A stretch of 64,000 bases of DNA, from the NCBI RefSeq assembly GCF_015694525.1, contig NZ_JADQDM010000009.1:62001-126000 (forward strand). Direction: 5' to 3'. Under the pieces are notes generated by a model, which worked only from the letters and a program-made list of their open reading frames with translations, did not search any database and was not told where the DNA came from. Origin of the DNA: Hymenobacter ruricola (lineage in GTDB: Bacteria; Bacteroidota; Bacteroidia; Cytophagales; Hymenobacteraceae). Below are positions 7,968-16,572 of the stretch, in pieces. The first letter of the stretch is position 1, and each line of letters begins with the position of its first letter. A program made the position numbers and the translations under genes.

Positions 7968-8022
7968 CCAGGCGGGTGCATAGCCGGGCGCGTTACTTTG
8001 CGCTATCAACCTGCGCCCCACC

Positions 8023-9378
8023 ATGCCCACCGGCACCATCCTGCTCATCGACGACGAAGCCATGCTGCGTCAGGCCGTGGCTCGCACCCTGGAGCTGGAA
8101 GGCTACACCGTGCGCCAGGCCCCCGATGCCATGCGCGGCCTCGAAACCCTGCGCGAGTACGCCACCGAAATTCTGGTGGTGCTGAGCGACGTGAAGCTGC
8201 CCGACGGGCGCGGCCTCGACCTGCTGCCTCGCTACAAAACCCTTGCGCCCCTGGCCGAAGTGGTGCTGATGACGGCGTACGGCACCATTGCCGACGGCGT
8301 GCGCGCCATGAAGGAAGGCGCGTTTGATTACCTCACCAAGGGCGATGCCGATGACCAATTGGTGGTAGTAGTGGAGCGCGCCGCCGAGAAAGCCCGCCTA
8401 CAGCGCCGCGTGGCCGATTTGGAGAAGAAGGTCGGCGTGCAATACAGCTTCGACTCGATGATTGGGCACGCGCTGGCTTTGGAGCAAGCCAAGAAAACTG
8501 CTCAGCAAGTTGCTCTCACCGAGGCCACTGTGCTGCTGGAAGGGCCCACCGGCGCGGGCAAGGAGCTATTTGCCCAGGCCATTCACCAGGGCAGCCCGCG
8601 CCGGAGCAAGCCGTTTGTGGCCGTCAATTGCAGCGCCTTCCCGAAAGATTTACTCGAATCGGAGCTATTTGGGTACAAGAAAGGTGCCTTCACCGGAGCC
8701 ATGACGGACAAGAAGGGCCAGTTTGAGGAAGCCAGCGGCGGCACCTTGTTTCTGGACGAGATTGGGGAGCTGGAAGCCGGCGCTCAGGCCAAGCTACTGC
8801 GCGCCCTCGAAACCCAGGAGTTCATCAAGCTCGGCGACAGCCGCCCCACCCGCGTGAACGTGCGCCTGGTGGCCGCTACCAACCGCAACCTGCGCCAGGA
8901 AGCCGATGCCGGCCACTTCCGGCCCGACCTATACTACCGCCTCTCGGTGGTGGTTATTCCGGTGCCGGCCCTGAGCGCGCGCCGGGCCGATGTGCCGGCG
9001 CTGGTGCAGTTCTTCGCCCAACAATTCGCTGTGAAGTTGCGGCAGCGTGCCCTCGTTATCAGCCCCGAGGCGCTGCGCGCACTGGAAAGCTACAATTGGC
9101 CCGGCAATGTGCGCGAGCTGAAGAACGTGCTGGAGCGCGCCTCCATTCTCACGCCGCCCAACCAACCGCTGGCCGTGGAAGACCTGCCCATCGAAATCCA
9201 GTTGGCCGCCGCGCCCGACAGCCCCATTTCCGACGACCCGCGCACCCTGCGCAACGTGGAGAAACAGCACGTACAGCGCATTTTGCTGGAATGCGGCGGC
9301 AACAAGGCCGAAGCGGCCCGCGTGCTGGGCGTGGCCCACACCACGCTCTACCGCAAAATTCAGGAATACGGGTTGTAG
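8023..9378 (+). CDS. NtrC-family sigma-54-dependent response regulator
   Basis: A 451-residue three-domain activator. The receiver (1-120) has the acid pair at D10/D11, phospho-acceptor D56 (LSDVKLPDG), T84 and K106. The AAA+ domain (about 145-375) has Walker A EGPTGAGKE (173-181), the sigma-54 contact loop GAFTGA (221-226) and Walker B TLFLDEIGE. A Fis-type helix-turn-helix closes the protein (GGNKAEAARVLGVAHTTLYR). It activates promoters read by RpoN when phosphorylated. It stands upstream of kdpFABC, and no OmpR-type kdpE is present, so it is the likely regulator of the Kdp genes, partnered by the kinase at 17869-19662. That pairing is inferred from position. Confidence 0.93.
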   Translation: MPTGTILLIDDEAMLRQAVARTLELEGYTVRQAPDAMRGLETLREYATEILVVLSDVKLPDGRGLDLLPRYKTLAPLAEVVLMTAYGTIADGVRAMKEGAFDYLTKGDADDQLVVVVERAAEKARLQRRVADLEKKVGVQYSFDSMIGHALALEQAKKTAQQVALTEATVLLEGPTGAGKELFAQAIHQGSPRRSKPFVAVNCSAFPKDLLESELFGYKKGAFTGAMTDKKGQFEEASGGTLFLDEIGELEAGAQAKLLRALETQEFIKLGDSRPTRVNVRLVAATNRNLRQEADAGHFRPDLYYRLSVVVIPVPALSARRADVPALVQFFAQQFAVKLRQRALVISPEALRALESYNWPGNVRELKNVLERASILTPPNQPLAVEDLPIEIQLAAAPDSPISDDPRTLRNVEKQHVQRILLECGGNKAEAARVLGVAHTTLYRKIQEYGL

Positions 9379-9459
9379 AGACGCATAATTGCGTCTCGTC
9401 GTCGAACAAAGCACCAGCACGATGTAGAGACGCGACCCTTCGCGTCTCTACATCGTGCT
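9378..9459. repeat. Interspersed palindrome family 2, copy A
   Basis: Two linked hairpins. GAGACGCA, four bases, TGCGTCTC lies at 9378-9397. A stronger hairpin has 19-bp perfect arms at 9416-9434 and 9441-9459 around six bases. Between them is GTCGTCGAACAA, which recurs as GTCGTTGAACAA in the copy at 61227-61345. The right arm overlaps the stop codon of the minus-strand gene ending at 9458. Confidence 0.8.
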
Positions 9460-9769
9460 AGCGGCCTATGCCGTGCGGCGGCAGGTCGCCGTTGAACTCG
9501 CCGTTGCTGGTCCACAGGTCGAAGGCGGCCATGGAAAGCTGATGGGCCATGAATTCCCGGCAATTGTAGCCGCGCCATTCGAGGCAGAAGCGTAGGAATT
9601 CCGGCTCGGCCTGGCTGGCGGCGAAGCCGCGGGCCAGTACGCGGGCGCGGCGGGTGGGCGGCAGCGCATCCAGCCAGTCGTAAAAGTCGGTGGCGGTGAG
9701 GGTAAAATTGGCGGCCTGCTTATAGTAGGCTTTGGCCGCGTGGGTAATCTCGGCGAGTAAGTCGGGCAT
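9458..9769 (-). CDS. Conserved hypothetical protein
   Basis: A 103-residue cytosolic protein starting MPDLLAEITHAAKAYYKQ. It is mostly helical and aromatic-rich, with LTATDFYDWLDALPPTRRAR in the middle and LEWRGYNCREFMAHQLSMAA towards the end. No signal peptide, membrane helix or nuclease motif is visible and I do not recognise a family. The ATG at 9769 is preferred to an open extension upstream because codon choice degrades there. It converges with the sigma-54 regulator, and its last codon lies inside a repeat hairpin. Confidence 0.6.
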   Translation of the reverse strand: MPDLLAEITHAAKAYYKQAANFTLTATDFYDWLDALPPTRRARVLARGFAASQAEPEFLRFCLEWRGYNCREFMAHQLSMAAFDLWTSNGEFNGDLPPHGIGR

Positions 9770-9891
9770 ATTAAGGAATCGGGAAAAGGCTCTACCGAGC
9801 AGGGGAAGACCCTTTGCCGAATGCCAACGCGGGGCCAAGGCATCCTAAATGCCGTTGCCGCACTCTGGAGCGGCTTCCCGGCATTACCGCG

Positions 9892-9930
9892 CCCTAGCGT
9901 TTTGCAAACCGGACTAGCAAAACGCTAGGG
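9892..9930. repeat. Perfect inverted repeat
   Basis: Perfect 14-bp arms CCCTAGCGTTTTGC and GCAAAACGCTAGGG around 11 bases. It lies in the 318-base gap (9770-10087) before the kdp genes. Nothing else was recognised in that gap. It could be a regulator site or an interspersed repeat; there is no T-run. Confidence 0.6.
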
Positions 9931-10087
9931 TCTGGCTGCTGCTAGTGCGATGAGAAAGAGGTGGAGGAAAATTATTGTTATTCATAGTCAGTGAGTTGGG
10001 TGTTGATGGTGACGCTATGCGGCCCTTGGGGCCGGGGTTTGCCCTAGGGCTGGCACACCCAATCATTCACCCGTTTTCCTGACTCTT

Positions 10088-10183
10088 ATGGCTGCTGCCC
10101 TCCTGATTCCGGTCCTCTACGTCGCCGGCCTTGGTGCCTTCTGGCTCTTCTACAAATCGGTCGATTTTTTCGACAACATCTAA
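10088..10183 (+). CDS. Small membrane ORF at the head of the kdp operon
   Basis: A 31-residue peptide, MAAALLIPVLYVAGLGAFWL then FYKSVDFFDNI: one hydrophobic helix with an aromatic, acidic end. It starts 109 bases upstream of kdpF on the same strand, and 13 bases separate its stop from the kdpF start. Size, hydrophobicity and position suggest a second small subunit or accessory peptide of the KdpFABC pump. I infer this from context only; I cannot tie it to a named family. Confidence 0.55.
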   Translation: MAAALLIPVLYVAGLGAFWLFYKSVDFFDNI

Positions 10184-10196
10184 CCCCGCCATCGCT

Positions 10197-10277
10197 ATGA
10201 TGCTCGCCCTGCTTTTCCTCTCCCTTGCCACGTTCGGCTACCTGTGCTATGTGCTGCTGAAACCAGAGAAATTCTGA
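10197..10277 (+). CDS. kdpF: KdpF small subunit of the K+-transporting ATPase
   Basis: A 26-residue single-span peptide that stabilises the KdpFABC complex. It reads MMLALLFLSLATFGYLCYVL and ends LKPEKF, the typical KdpF pattern: one helix closing with LxxPExF. Two consecutive ATG codons (10197 and 10200) could start it. It is followed, after a palindromic repeat, by kdpA. Short length lowers certainty slightly, but motif and gene order together are convincing. Confidence 0.85.
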   Translation: MMLALLFLSLATFGYLCYVLLKPEKF

Positions 10278-10290
10278 TTTGAACGCTCCT

Positions 10291-10392
10291 GAACGGTCAT
10301 GCTGAGCTTGTCGAAGCATCTCTACCTCAATAGTAATCAATGCTGACTCAACGAAGCGGTAGAGATGCTTCGCCAGGCTCAGCATGACGTTC
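10291..10392. repeat. Interspersed palindrome family 1, copy C (kdpF-kdpA gap)
   Basis: Imperfect inverted repeat of about 35-bp arms (left 10291-10326, right 10358-10392) with the variant core GAGCTTGTCGAAGCATCTCT. It fills almost the whole kdpF-kdpA spacer. Confidence 0.85.
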
Positions 10393-10418
10393 TGGGCACC
10401 CAAATTCCTCTATCAACC

Positions 10419-12119
10419 ATGAACAAAGAACTTCTCGGCATCCTCGTCATCTTCGGCAGCACGGTGCTGCTGGCGCTGCCGCTGGGCCGCTACCTGGCCA
10501 CGATTTACCGCGGCGACAAAAGCTGGACCGATTTCCTGGCACCGCTGGAGCGCCTGCTGTTCCGCGCCGGTGGCATCGACGCCAACCGGGGCATGACCTG
10601 GCAGCAGCACCTAGTGGCCCTGCTCACCATCAACCTGGCGTGGTTCATCTGGGCCATGTTCGTGTTTTGCACCCAAGGCCTGCTGCCGCTCAACCCCGAC
10701 GGCAACCCCTCGATGACGCCCGACCAAGCCTTCAACACGGCCATTTCCTTCCTGGTGAACTGCAACTTGCAGCACTACTCGGGCGAGTCGGGCGCGACCT
10801 ACTTCTCGCAGCTGTTTGCCATCACCTTCCTGCAATTCGTGACGGCCGCCACGGGCATGGCCGCCTGCGTGGTCGTCTTCAACGCCCTGAAAGAAGGGAC
10901 TACGGAGAAGCTGGGCAACTTTTACAACTACTTCGTGAAGAGCATCACCCGCGTGCTGCTGCCCATTTCGCTGGCCGTGGCATTGGTGCTGGTGTTCCAG
11001 GGCACGCCCATGAACTGGGCTGGCAAAGCCCCCATCGTGACGGTGCAGGGCGACTCCGTGAGTGTGAGCCGTGGCCCGGCTGCCGCCATGATTGCCATCA
11101 AGGAGCTGGGCACCAACGGGGGCGGCTTTTTCGGGGCCAACTCGGCCCACCCGCTCGAAAACCCCACCTACCTCACCAACGCCGTCGAGAACTTTGCGCT
11201 GGTGCTCATTCCGCTGGCCATGGTATTCGCCTTTGGGTATTACCTGAAACGCCCCAAGCTTTCCCACATGGTGTTCGGGGTGATGACGGTGGGCTTCCTG
11301 ATGCTGCTGGCGCCCACGGTGTACTATGAAATGCACGGCAACCCCGCCATTGCCCACATGGGCGCCGGCCAGCGCCTGGGCGCCATGGAAGGCAAGGAAG
11401 TGCGTTTCGGCGCGGCGGCCTCGGCCTACTGGGGCATCACCAACACCGTGATTTCCTGCGGCTCGGTGAACTCCATGCACGACTCGCACATGCCCATTTC
11501 GGGCATGGCCGAACTGCTGGGCATGATGACCAACGCCTTCTACGGCGGCGTGGGCGTGGGCTTTCTCAACTTCTTCGTGTTCGTCATCATCGCCGTGTTT
11601 ATCTCGGGGCTGATGGTGGGGCGCACCCCGGAATTCATGGGCAAGAAGATTGAGGCGCGGGAGATGAAAATTGCCATCATCGTGGCGCTGTTGCACCCGC
11701 TGCTCATCCTCACGGGCACGGCCCTTTCGGCTCACCTCTACGCCGGGAACCCCACCGAATACGCCGGCTGGCTGGCCAACCCCGGCTACCATGGCTTCTC
11801 CGAAATGCTCTACGAATTCACCTCCTCGGCCGCCAACAACGGCTCCGGCTTCGAGGGCCTCGGCGACAACACGCCGTGGTGGAACATCAGCACCGGCATC
11901 GTGATGATACTGGCGCGCTACCTGCCTATCGTCGGCCCGGTGGCCATTGCGGGGCTGCTGGCCCGCAAGAAATTCATTCCCGAAAGCGCCGGCACCCTGC
12001 GCGTCGACACGGCCACTTTCGGCGTGATGGTCTTCTTCGTGATTTGGATTATCGCCGCGCTGGCCTTCTTCCCGGCCCTGGCGCTGGGGCCGCTGGCCGA
12101 GCATTTCACGCTATACTAG
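10419..12119 (+). CDS. kdpA: K+-transporting ATPase subunit A
   Basis: The potassium-binding, channel-like subunit of KdpFABC in the inner membrane. At 566 residues it matches family length (about 560-590), with around ten hydrophobic segments. Selectivity-filter regions are visible: FLVNCNLQHYSGESGATYFS, ELGTNGGGFFGANSAHPLENP, CGSVNSMHDSHMPISG and EFTSSAANNGSGFEGL. The superfamily-type LLHPLLILTGTALS follows GKKIEAREMK. The start at 10419 gives the normal N-terminus; the open frame upstream only translates the repeat. Downstream, kdpB is separated by a 303-base tandem array. Confidence 0.97.
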   Translation: MNKELLGILVIFGSTVLLALPLGRYLATIYRGDKSWTDFLAPLERLLFRAGGIDANRGMTWQQHLVALLTINLAWFIWAMFVFCTQGLLPLNPDGNPSMTPDQAFNTAISFLVNCNLQHYSGESGATYFSQLFAITFLQFVTAATGMAACVVVFNALKEGTTEKLGNFYNYFVKSITRVLLPISLAVALVLVFQGTPMNWAGKAPIVTVQGDSVSVSRGPAAAMIAIKELGTNGGGFFGANSAHPLENPTYLTNAVENFALVLIPLAMVFAFGYYLKRPKLSHMVFGVMTVGFLMLLAPTVYYEMHGNPAIAHMGAGQRLGAMEGKEVRFGAAASAYWGITNTVISCGSVNSMHDSHMPISGMAELLGMMTNAFYGGVGVGFLNFFVFVIIAVFISGLMVGRTPEFMGKKIEAREMKIAIIVALLHPLLILTGTALSAHLYAGNPTEYAGWLANPGYHGFSEMLYEFTSSAANNGSGFEGLGDNTPWWNISTGIVMILARYLPIVGPVAIAGLLARKKFIPESAGTLRVDTATFGVMVFFVIWIIAALAFFPALALGPLAEHFTLY

Positions 12120-12126
12120 CACCCGC

Positions 12127-12399
12127 TTACACACGCCGCGCGTCTCCTTACACACGCCTCGCGTCTCCTTACACACGTCTCGCGCTCGATTACACACGCC
12201 ACGCGCTCGATTACACACGCCTCGCGCCCGATTACACACGTCTCGCGCCTGCTCACACACGTCTCGCGCCTGCTCATACACGTCACGAGCTCGCTGACAC
12301 ACGCCACGCGCTCGCTGACACACGCCACGCGCCTCCTTATACACGCCACAGGCCTCCTCATACAGGCAAAGTGCTTGCTCATACGCCCCACGGGCCGTC
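12127..12399. repeat. Tandem array of thirteen 21-bp units between kdpA and kdpB
   Basis: Starting at 12127, the motif TYACACACGYC recurs at exactly 21-base steps (12127, 12148, 12169 and so on to 12379), giving 13 units with no indels. A typical unit is TTACACACGCCTCGCGCTCGA-like; positions 1-9 are the best conserved and the last third is the most variable. The array starts 7 bases after the kdpA stop and ends 23 bases before the kdpB start. Because 21 is a multiple of three, frames on both strands stay open; on the minus strand the heptad reads like ARGVCNR. There are no spacers, so it is not CRISPR. Confidence 0.92.
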
Positions 12400-12422
12400 C
12401 CGCCCTTTGATTCTCTTTTAAC

Positions 12423-14468
12423 ATGGCTTCCCAATCCCAATCTTTGTTTCAACCCGCGCTGGTCCGCGAAGCCGTCGGCCAGGCCTTCGTCAAGCTCGAC
12501 CCGCGCACCATGTTCCGCAATCCGGTGATGTTCACCGTGGAAATCGGGACAGTGGTAATGTTCTTCGTCACCATCGGCCTGCTCTTTAAGCCCGATGCGG
12601 CGCAGGGCAGCTTCGGCTACAACTTCACGGTGTTCGTGGTGCTGTTTCTGACCTTGCTGTTTGCCAATTTCGCCGAGGCCATTGCCGAAGCGCGGGGCAA
12701 AGCCCAGGCCGATTCGCTCCGCAAAACCCGCCAGGACACGCCCGCCAACGTGCGCCTCGACAACGGTCAGATGCAGGCCGTTTCATCGGCCCAGCTCCAG
12801 AAGGGCCAGGTGTTCGTAGTTGAAGCCGGGGAGATTATTCCCACCGACGGCGAGATTATCGAGGGCCTGGCTACGATTGACGAGTCGGCCATTACCGGCG
12901 AGTCGGCCCCCGTGATTCGGGAGGCGGGCGGCGATAAATCCAGCGTGACGGGCGGCACCAAGGTGCTTTCCGACCGCATTGTGGTGCAGGTGACCACCGC
13001 GCCCGGCGAGTCGTTTCTCGACAAGATGATTGCGCTGGTGGAAGGGGCTTCGCGGCAGAAAACGCCGAACGAGATTGCCCTCACCATCCTGCTGGCGGGC
13101 TTCACGCTGGTGTTCGTGATTGTGTGCGTGACGTTGCAGCCTTTCGCCGAATACTCGAAAACGCCCATTGCGGTGGCCTCGTTTATCGCGCTGTTCGTGT
13201 GCCTGATTCCGACCACCATTGGCGGGCTGCTCTCGGCCATCGGCATTGCGGGCATGGACCGCGCCCTGCGCGCCAACGTCATCACCAAGAGCGGCAAAGC
13301 CGTGGAAACGGCCGGCGACATCGACGTGCTGCTGCTTGATAAAACCGGCACCATCACCATCGGCAACCGCAAGGCCACGCACTTCTGGCCCGCGCCGGGC
13401 GTGCCCATGCAGGAGTTCATCGAGCAGGCCACCGTGAGCTCCCTCACCGATGAAACGCCCGAGGGCAAGAGCATTGTGGAGCTGGCCCGCGACAACAAAG
13501 TGGACCCCGCGCAGCTGCAAAGCCGCCTGAACGGGGCCGAACTCATCAAGTTCACGGCCGAAACCCGCAGCTCCGGCGTGACGCTGGCCAGCGGTGCCCG
13601 CATTCGCAAGGGCGCGGCCGATGCCATCCGCAAGCTGGCCGAACAGGCCGGCCAAACCTACCACAACGACGTGGCCGACCGCGTAAAAACGGTGGCCAGC
13701 AACGGCGGCACCCCGCTCGTGGTGAGCGAAAACGACCGGGTGCTGGGCGTGGTGGAGCTGCAGGACATCATCAAGCCCGGCATTCAGGAGCGGTTTGCAC
13801 GCCTGCGGGCCATGGGCATCAAGACGGTGATGGTGACCGGCGACAACCCGCTTACCGCCAAATTCATTGCCGAAAAAGCCGGCGTGGATGACTTCATTGC
13901 CGAAGCCAAGCCGGAGGACAAGATGCAGTACATCCGCACCGAGCAGCAGCAGGGCAAGCTGGTGGCCATGATGGGCGACGGCACCAACGACGCCCCCGCC
14001 CTGGCCCAGGCCGATGTAGGAGTGGCTATGAACTCGGGCACCCAGGCCGCCAAGGAAGCCGGCAACATGGTCGACCTCGACAACGACCCCACCAAGCTCA
14101 TCGAAGTGGTCGAAATCGGCAAGCAGCTGCTCATGACGCGCGGCACGCTCACCACCTTCAGCATCGCCAACGACGTAGCCAAGTACTTCGCCATCGTGCC
14201 GGCGCTGTTCATGGTGGCCATTCCGGCCCTGGGTGCCCTGAATATTATGGGCCTGAAGTCGCCGCAGTCGGCCATTCTCTCGGCCGTGATTTTCAACGCC
14301 ATCATCATCCCGGCCCTGGTGCCGCTGGCGCTAAAAGGCGTGGCGTATAAGCCAGTCGGGGCCTCGGCCCTGCTCCGCCGCAACCTGCTCATTTACGGCC
14401 TAGGCGGAGTGGTGGTGCCCTTCATCGGGATTAAGATTATTGACTTGGTCGTGGGTGCGTTTTTGTAA
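12423..14468 (+). CDS. kdpB: K+-transporting ATPase subunit B (P-type ATPase)
   Basis: The catalytic P-type ATPase subunit of KdpFABC. The 681-residue length fits the family. The phosphorylation site is DKTGT with the aspartate at residue 306. The actuator loop TGES is at 158-161 (the Ser is the known inhibitory phosphorylation site in the family). The nucleotide-domain motifs KGAADAIR and MVTGDNPLTAKFIAEKAGVD are present, and the hinge MMGDGTNDAPALAQADVG is intact. The N-terminal stretch FVKLDPRTMFRNPVMFTVEI is typical. The start at 12423 lies just after the 21-bp array; no strong Shine-Dalgarno sequence is seen, as is usual in Bacteroidota. Confidence 0.97.
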   Translation: MASQSQSLFQPALVREAVGQAFVKLDPRTMFRNPVMFTVEIGTVVMFFVTIGLLFKPDAAQGSFGYNFTVFVVLFLTLLFANFAEAIAEARGKAQADSLRKTRQDTPANVRLDNGQMQAVSSAQLQKGQVFVVEAGEIIPTDGEIIEGLATIDESAITGESAPVIREAGGDKSSVTGGTKVLSDRIVVQVTTAPGESFLDKMIALVEGASRQKTPNEIALTILLAGFTLVFVIVCVTLQPFAEYSKTPIAVASFIALFVCLIPTTIGGLLSAIGIAGMDRALRANVITKSGKAVETAGDIDVLLLDKTGTITIGNRKATHFWPAPGVPMQEFIEQATVSSLTDETPEGKSIVELARDNKVDPAQLQSRLNGAELIKFTAETRSSGVTLASGARIRKGAADAIRKLAEQAGQTYHNDVADRVKTVASNGGTPLVVSENDRVLGVVELQDIIKPGIQERFARLRAMGIKTVMVTGDNPLTAKFIAEKAGVDDFIAEAKPEDKMQYIRTEQQQGKLVAMMGDGTNDAPALAQADVGVAMNSGTQAAKEAGNMVDLDNDPTKLIEVVEIGKQLLMTRGTLTTFSIANDVAKYFAIVPALFMVAIPALGALNIMGLKSPQSAILSAVIFNAIIIPALVPLALKGVAYKPVGASALLRRNLLIYGLGGVVVPFIGIKIIDLVVGAFL

Positions 14469-14478
14469 ACCAGAACGA

Positions 14479-14700
14479 CAAACTCCCCTCCTCAGATGAG
14501 GAGGGGATGTTCGAGCCGCAGGCTCGGACGCGGGTGGTGCCACCGGAGGGAATCCGTTGAACGACACCCGAACGAAACCTGCGCTAAATCAGCCAAACGC
14601 TTCACGCTGCATAACCTCAACGCAAGTCGTTCAACGACTTCAACCACCCCAGCTGACGCTTCGCGCCAGCGTCCCCTCCTCATCTGAGGAGGGGAGTTTG
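14479..14700. repeat. Nested palindrome between kdpB and kdpC
   Basis: Perfect 29-bp outer arms at 14479-14507 and 14672-14700. Each arm is itself a palindrome (CCCCTCCTCA, GA, TGAGGAGGGG). Inside are smaller hairpins: GAGCCGCAGGCTC, GACGCTTCGCGCCAGCGTC, and GTTGAACGAC paired with GTCGTTCAACG. The element fills the gap except for 10 bases after kdpB and 18 before kdpC. Confidence 0.85.
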
Positions 14701-14718
14701 ACCGCCAAATTCCAACCC

Positions 14719-15279
14719 ATGAAATCCCAACTCTTTTCCGCCCTTCGCCTCACCCTCGCCATGATGGTATTGTGCTGCGTGCTGTACCCTGCCTTGGTGT
14801 GGGCCGCTGCCCAACTTGCGCCCGGCCACGGCGAGGGCGTCCAGATTGCTAAAAACGGCCGCGTGGTGGGCTTCGCCAACGTGGGCCAGAAATTCGACAA
14901 GCCCGAGTATTTCAACTCCCGCCCCTCGGCCGCCGACTACCACGCCGACGCCAGCAGCGGCTCCAACAAGGGCCCCAGCAACCCCGAATACCTGGCCGTG
15001 GTGAAAGCCCGGCTCGATACCTTCCTGCTGCAAAACCCCGGCGTGAAAGCCGCCGACGTACCCGCTGAGTTAATTACCGCCAGCGGCTCGGGCCTCGACC
15101 CGCACCTTTCGCCGGCCGGCGCGCTGGTGCAGGTGCCCCGCGTGGCGCACGTGCGCCGGCTGGATGCCGCCCGCGTGGAAGCGCTGGTGCGCCAGCAAAT
15201 CGAGCCCGGCACCCTCGGCCCCGACCACGTGAACGTGCTAAAGCTCAACCTGGCCCTGGATGCACTTTCGGGCTTGTAA
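14719..15279 (+). CDS. kdpC: K+-transporting ATPase subunit C
   Basis: KdpC, the single-span subunit that bridges KdpA and the nucleotide domain. The 186 residues fit the family. One N-terminal helix (LRLTLAMMVLCCVLYPALVW) precedes the periplasmic domain with family blocks VGFANVGQKFDKPEYFNSRP, SGSNKGPSNPEY, ITASGSGLDPHLSPAGALVQ and RVAHVRRL. The ATG at 14719 is chosen; the longer open frame reads through the upstream repeat. It is followed by a porin gene. Confidence 0.96.
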   Translation: MKSQLFSALRLTLAMMVLCCVLYPALVWAAAQLAPGHGEGVQIAKNGRVVGFANVGQKFDKPEYFNSRPSAADYHADASSGSNKGPSNPEYLAVVKARLDTFLLQNPGVKAADVPAELITASGSGLDPHLSPAGALVQVPRVAHVRRLDAARVEALVRQQIEPGTLGPDHVNVLKLNLALDALSGL

Positions 15280-15374
15280 TGGCCGAGGTTAAGCAACGAT
15301 TTAGTGACTGCGCCGCCCTGCGTGGCGTAACTCTTTTTATTCTTTTGGCGAGGCCTGAGGCCCGCCGGTTCTCC

Positions 15375-16514
15375 ATGAAATACCTCTTATTGCCTGCCCT
15401 CATCGCCTTGAGCACGAGTGCCGCCCTGGCCCAAACCACTCCCACCACCGACCCGGCCCTGGCCGTGCCGCCGCCCGCCGCGCCCGCGCCACCTGCTGCG
15501 CCCGCGCCCGGCCCGCTCACCACCTACGGCTTCGTGGATGGGTATTACGGCTACGATTTCGACCACGCCAACGGCAACAACCGCCAGTCGTTCCTGTACT
15601 CGCACGGCCGCCAGAACGAGTTCACCATCAACCAAGCCCTCATTGGCCTGCGCTACGACGATGGCAAGGTGCGCGGCGCGCTGGGCCTGCACGCGGGCAC
15701 CTACGTCTCGGCCAACTATGCCAACGAGGACCCCGTGCTGCAACACGTGTACGAAGCCTACGCTGGGTTTCGGCCCTTCGCCAAAGCCTGGTTGGATATG
15801 GGCATTTTCGGCTCACACATTGGGTTCGAGTCGGCCATTTCGAAGGACAACTGGACGCTGACGCGCTCCATCATGGCCGAAAATTCGCCTTACTACGAGT
15901 CGGGTGCGCGCTTGACTTATGAGGTCGGCCCCAAGCTGACCCTGGCCGGACTGGTGCTGAACGGCTGGCAGAACATCCGCGAAACCAACCAGGCCAAAGC
16001 CCTCGGCACCCAGCTGCAGTGGAAGCCTTCGGATAAGGTGCTCATTAACAGCAGTACTTTTTATGGCAACGAGCAGCCCAGCGCGGAGGCCGTGCGCCGG
16101 CGGTATTTCCACGATTTCTACATCACCTACGCCGCCACCAGGCGCACCAATCTGGCGCTGGTGTTCGACGTGGGCAAGCAGCAGGGCGTGGCCTCAGAAA
16201 AGTACGATACCTGGCACGCGGCCTCGGCCTTCGTCAAATACAAGCTGGCCGATAAGCTTTCGGCCACGTTGCGCGGCGAGTACTATTACGCCGAGCGCGG
16301 CGTGCTTATTCAAAGCATTAAGCCCGAAGCTACGGATGCTGATTTCCGCGTGGCTGGGGGTTCCCTTAACCTGGATTATGCCCCGGCCGACAACGTGGTA
16401 TTTCGGGTAGAAGGCCGGTACCTGAACGGCATCAATGGAGTTTTTGCCCGCAGCGACAATGCGAGCAACGAGAGCTACGGCAACCTGACCACGAGCATTG
16501 CCATTTCATTCTAG
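15375..16514 (+). CDS. Outer-membrane beta-barrel protein (porin-like) of the kdp locus
   Basis: A 379-residue exported protein: signal peptide MKYLLLPALIALSTSAALAQ, a Pro/Ala linker to about residue 45, then alternating strands typical of a barrel (TTYGFVDGYYGYDFDHANG, NEFTINQALIGLRYDDGKVR, GALGLHAGTYVSANYANED). It ends in a strand with terminal Phe (GNLTTSIAISF), the usual outer-membrane insertion signal. It resembles the putative beta-barrel porin-2 group. Position between kdpC and the KdpD sensor suggests it admits potassium or another solute across the outer membrane, which is inference. The ATG at 15375 starts the signal peptide. Confidence 0.82.
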   Translation: MKYLLLPALIALSTSAALAQTTPTTDPALAVPPPAAPAPPAAPAPGPLTTYGFVDGYYGYDFDHANGNNRQSFLYSHGRQNEFTINQALIGLRYDDGKVRGALGLHAGTYVSANYANEDPVLQHVYEAYAGFRPFAKAWLDMGIFGSHIGFESAISKDNWTLTRSIMAENSPYYESGARLTYEVGPKLTLAGLVLNGWQNIRETNQAKALGTQLQWKPSDKVLINSSTFYGNEQPSAEAVRRRYFHDFYITYAATRRTNLALVFDVGKQQGVASEKYDTWHAASAFVKYKLADKLSATLRGEYYYAERGVLIQSIKPEATDADFRVAGGSLNLDYAPADNVVFRVEGRYLNGINGVFARSDNASNESYGNLTTSIAISF

Positions 16515-16572
16515 CGGCTGCGCGCAGCAGGACGGCCCTTGTTCGTGATACTGCCTCAAACTCTTTCTTCCC

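Noticed and set aside
10051..10070. Sigma-54 promoter before the kdp operon
   Set aside because: TGGCAC is present at 10051, but the expected TTGC at the right distance is not (ATCAT instead), so I do not call it.
12127..12399. CRISPR array
   Set aside because: Units are contiguous and diverging with no unique spacers and no cas genes.
11876..12421. Plus- and minus-strand open frames through the 21-bp array as protein genes
   Set aside because: The frames are open because the period is a multiple of three; there is no separate start, and the plus frame also overlaps kdpA out of phase. Translation cannot be excluded, so the array is reported as a repeat.
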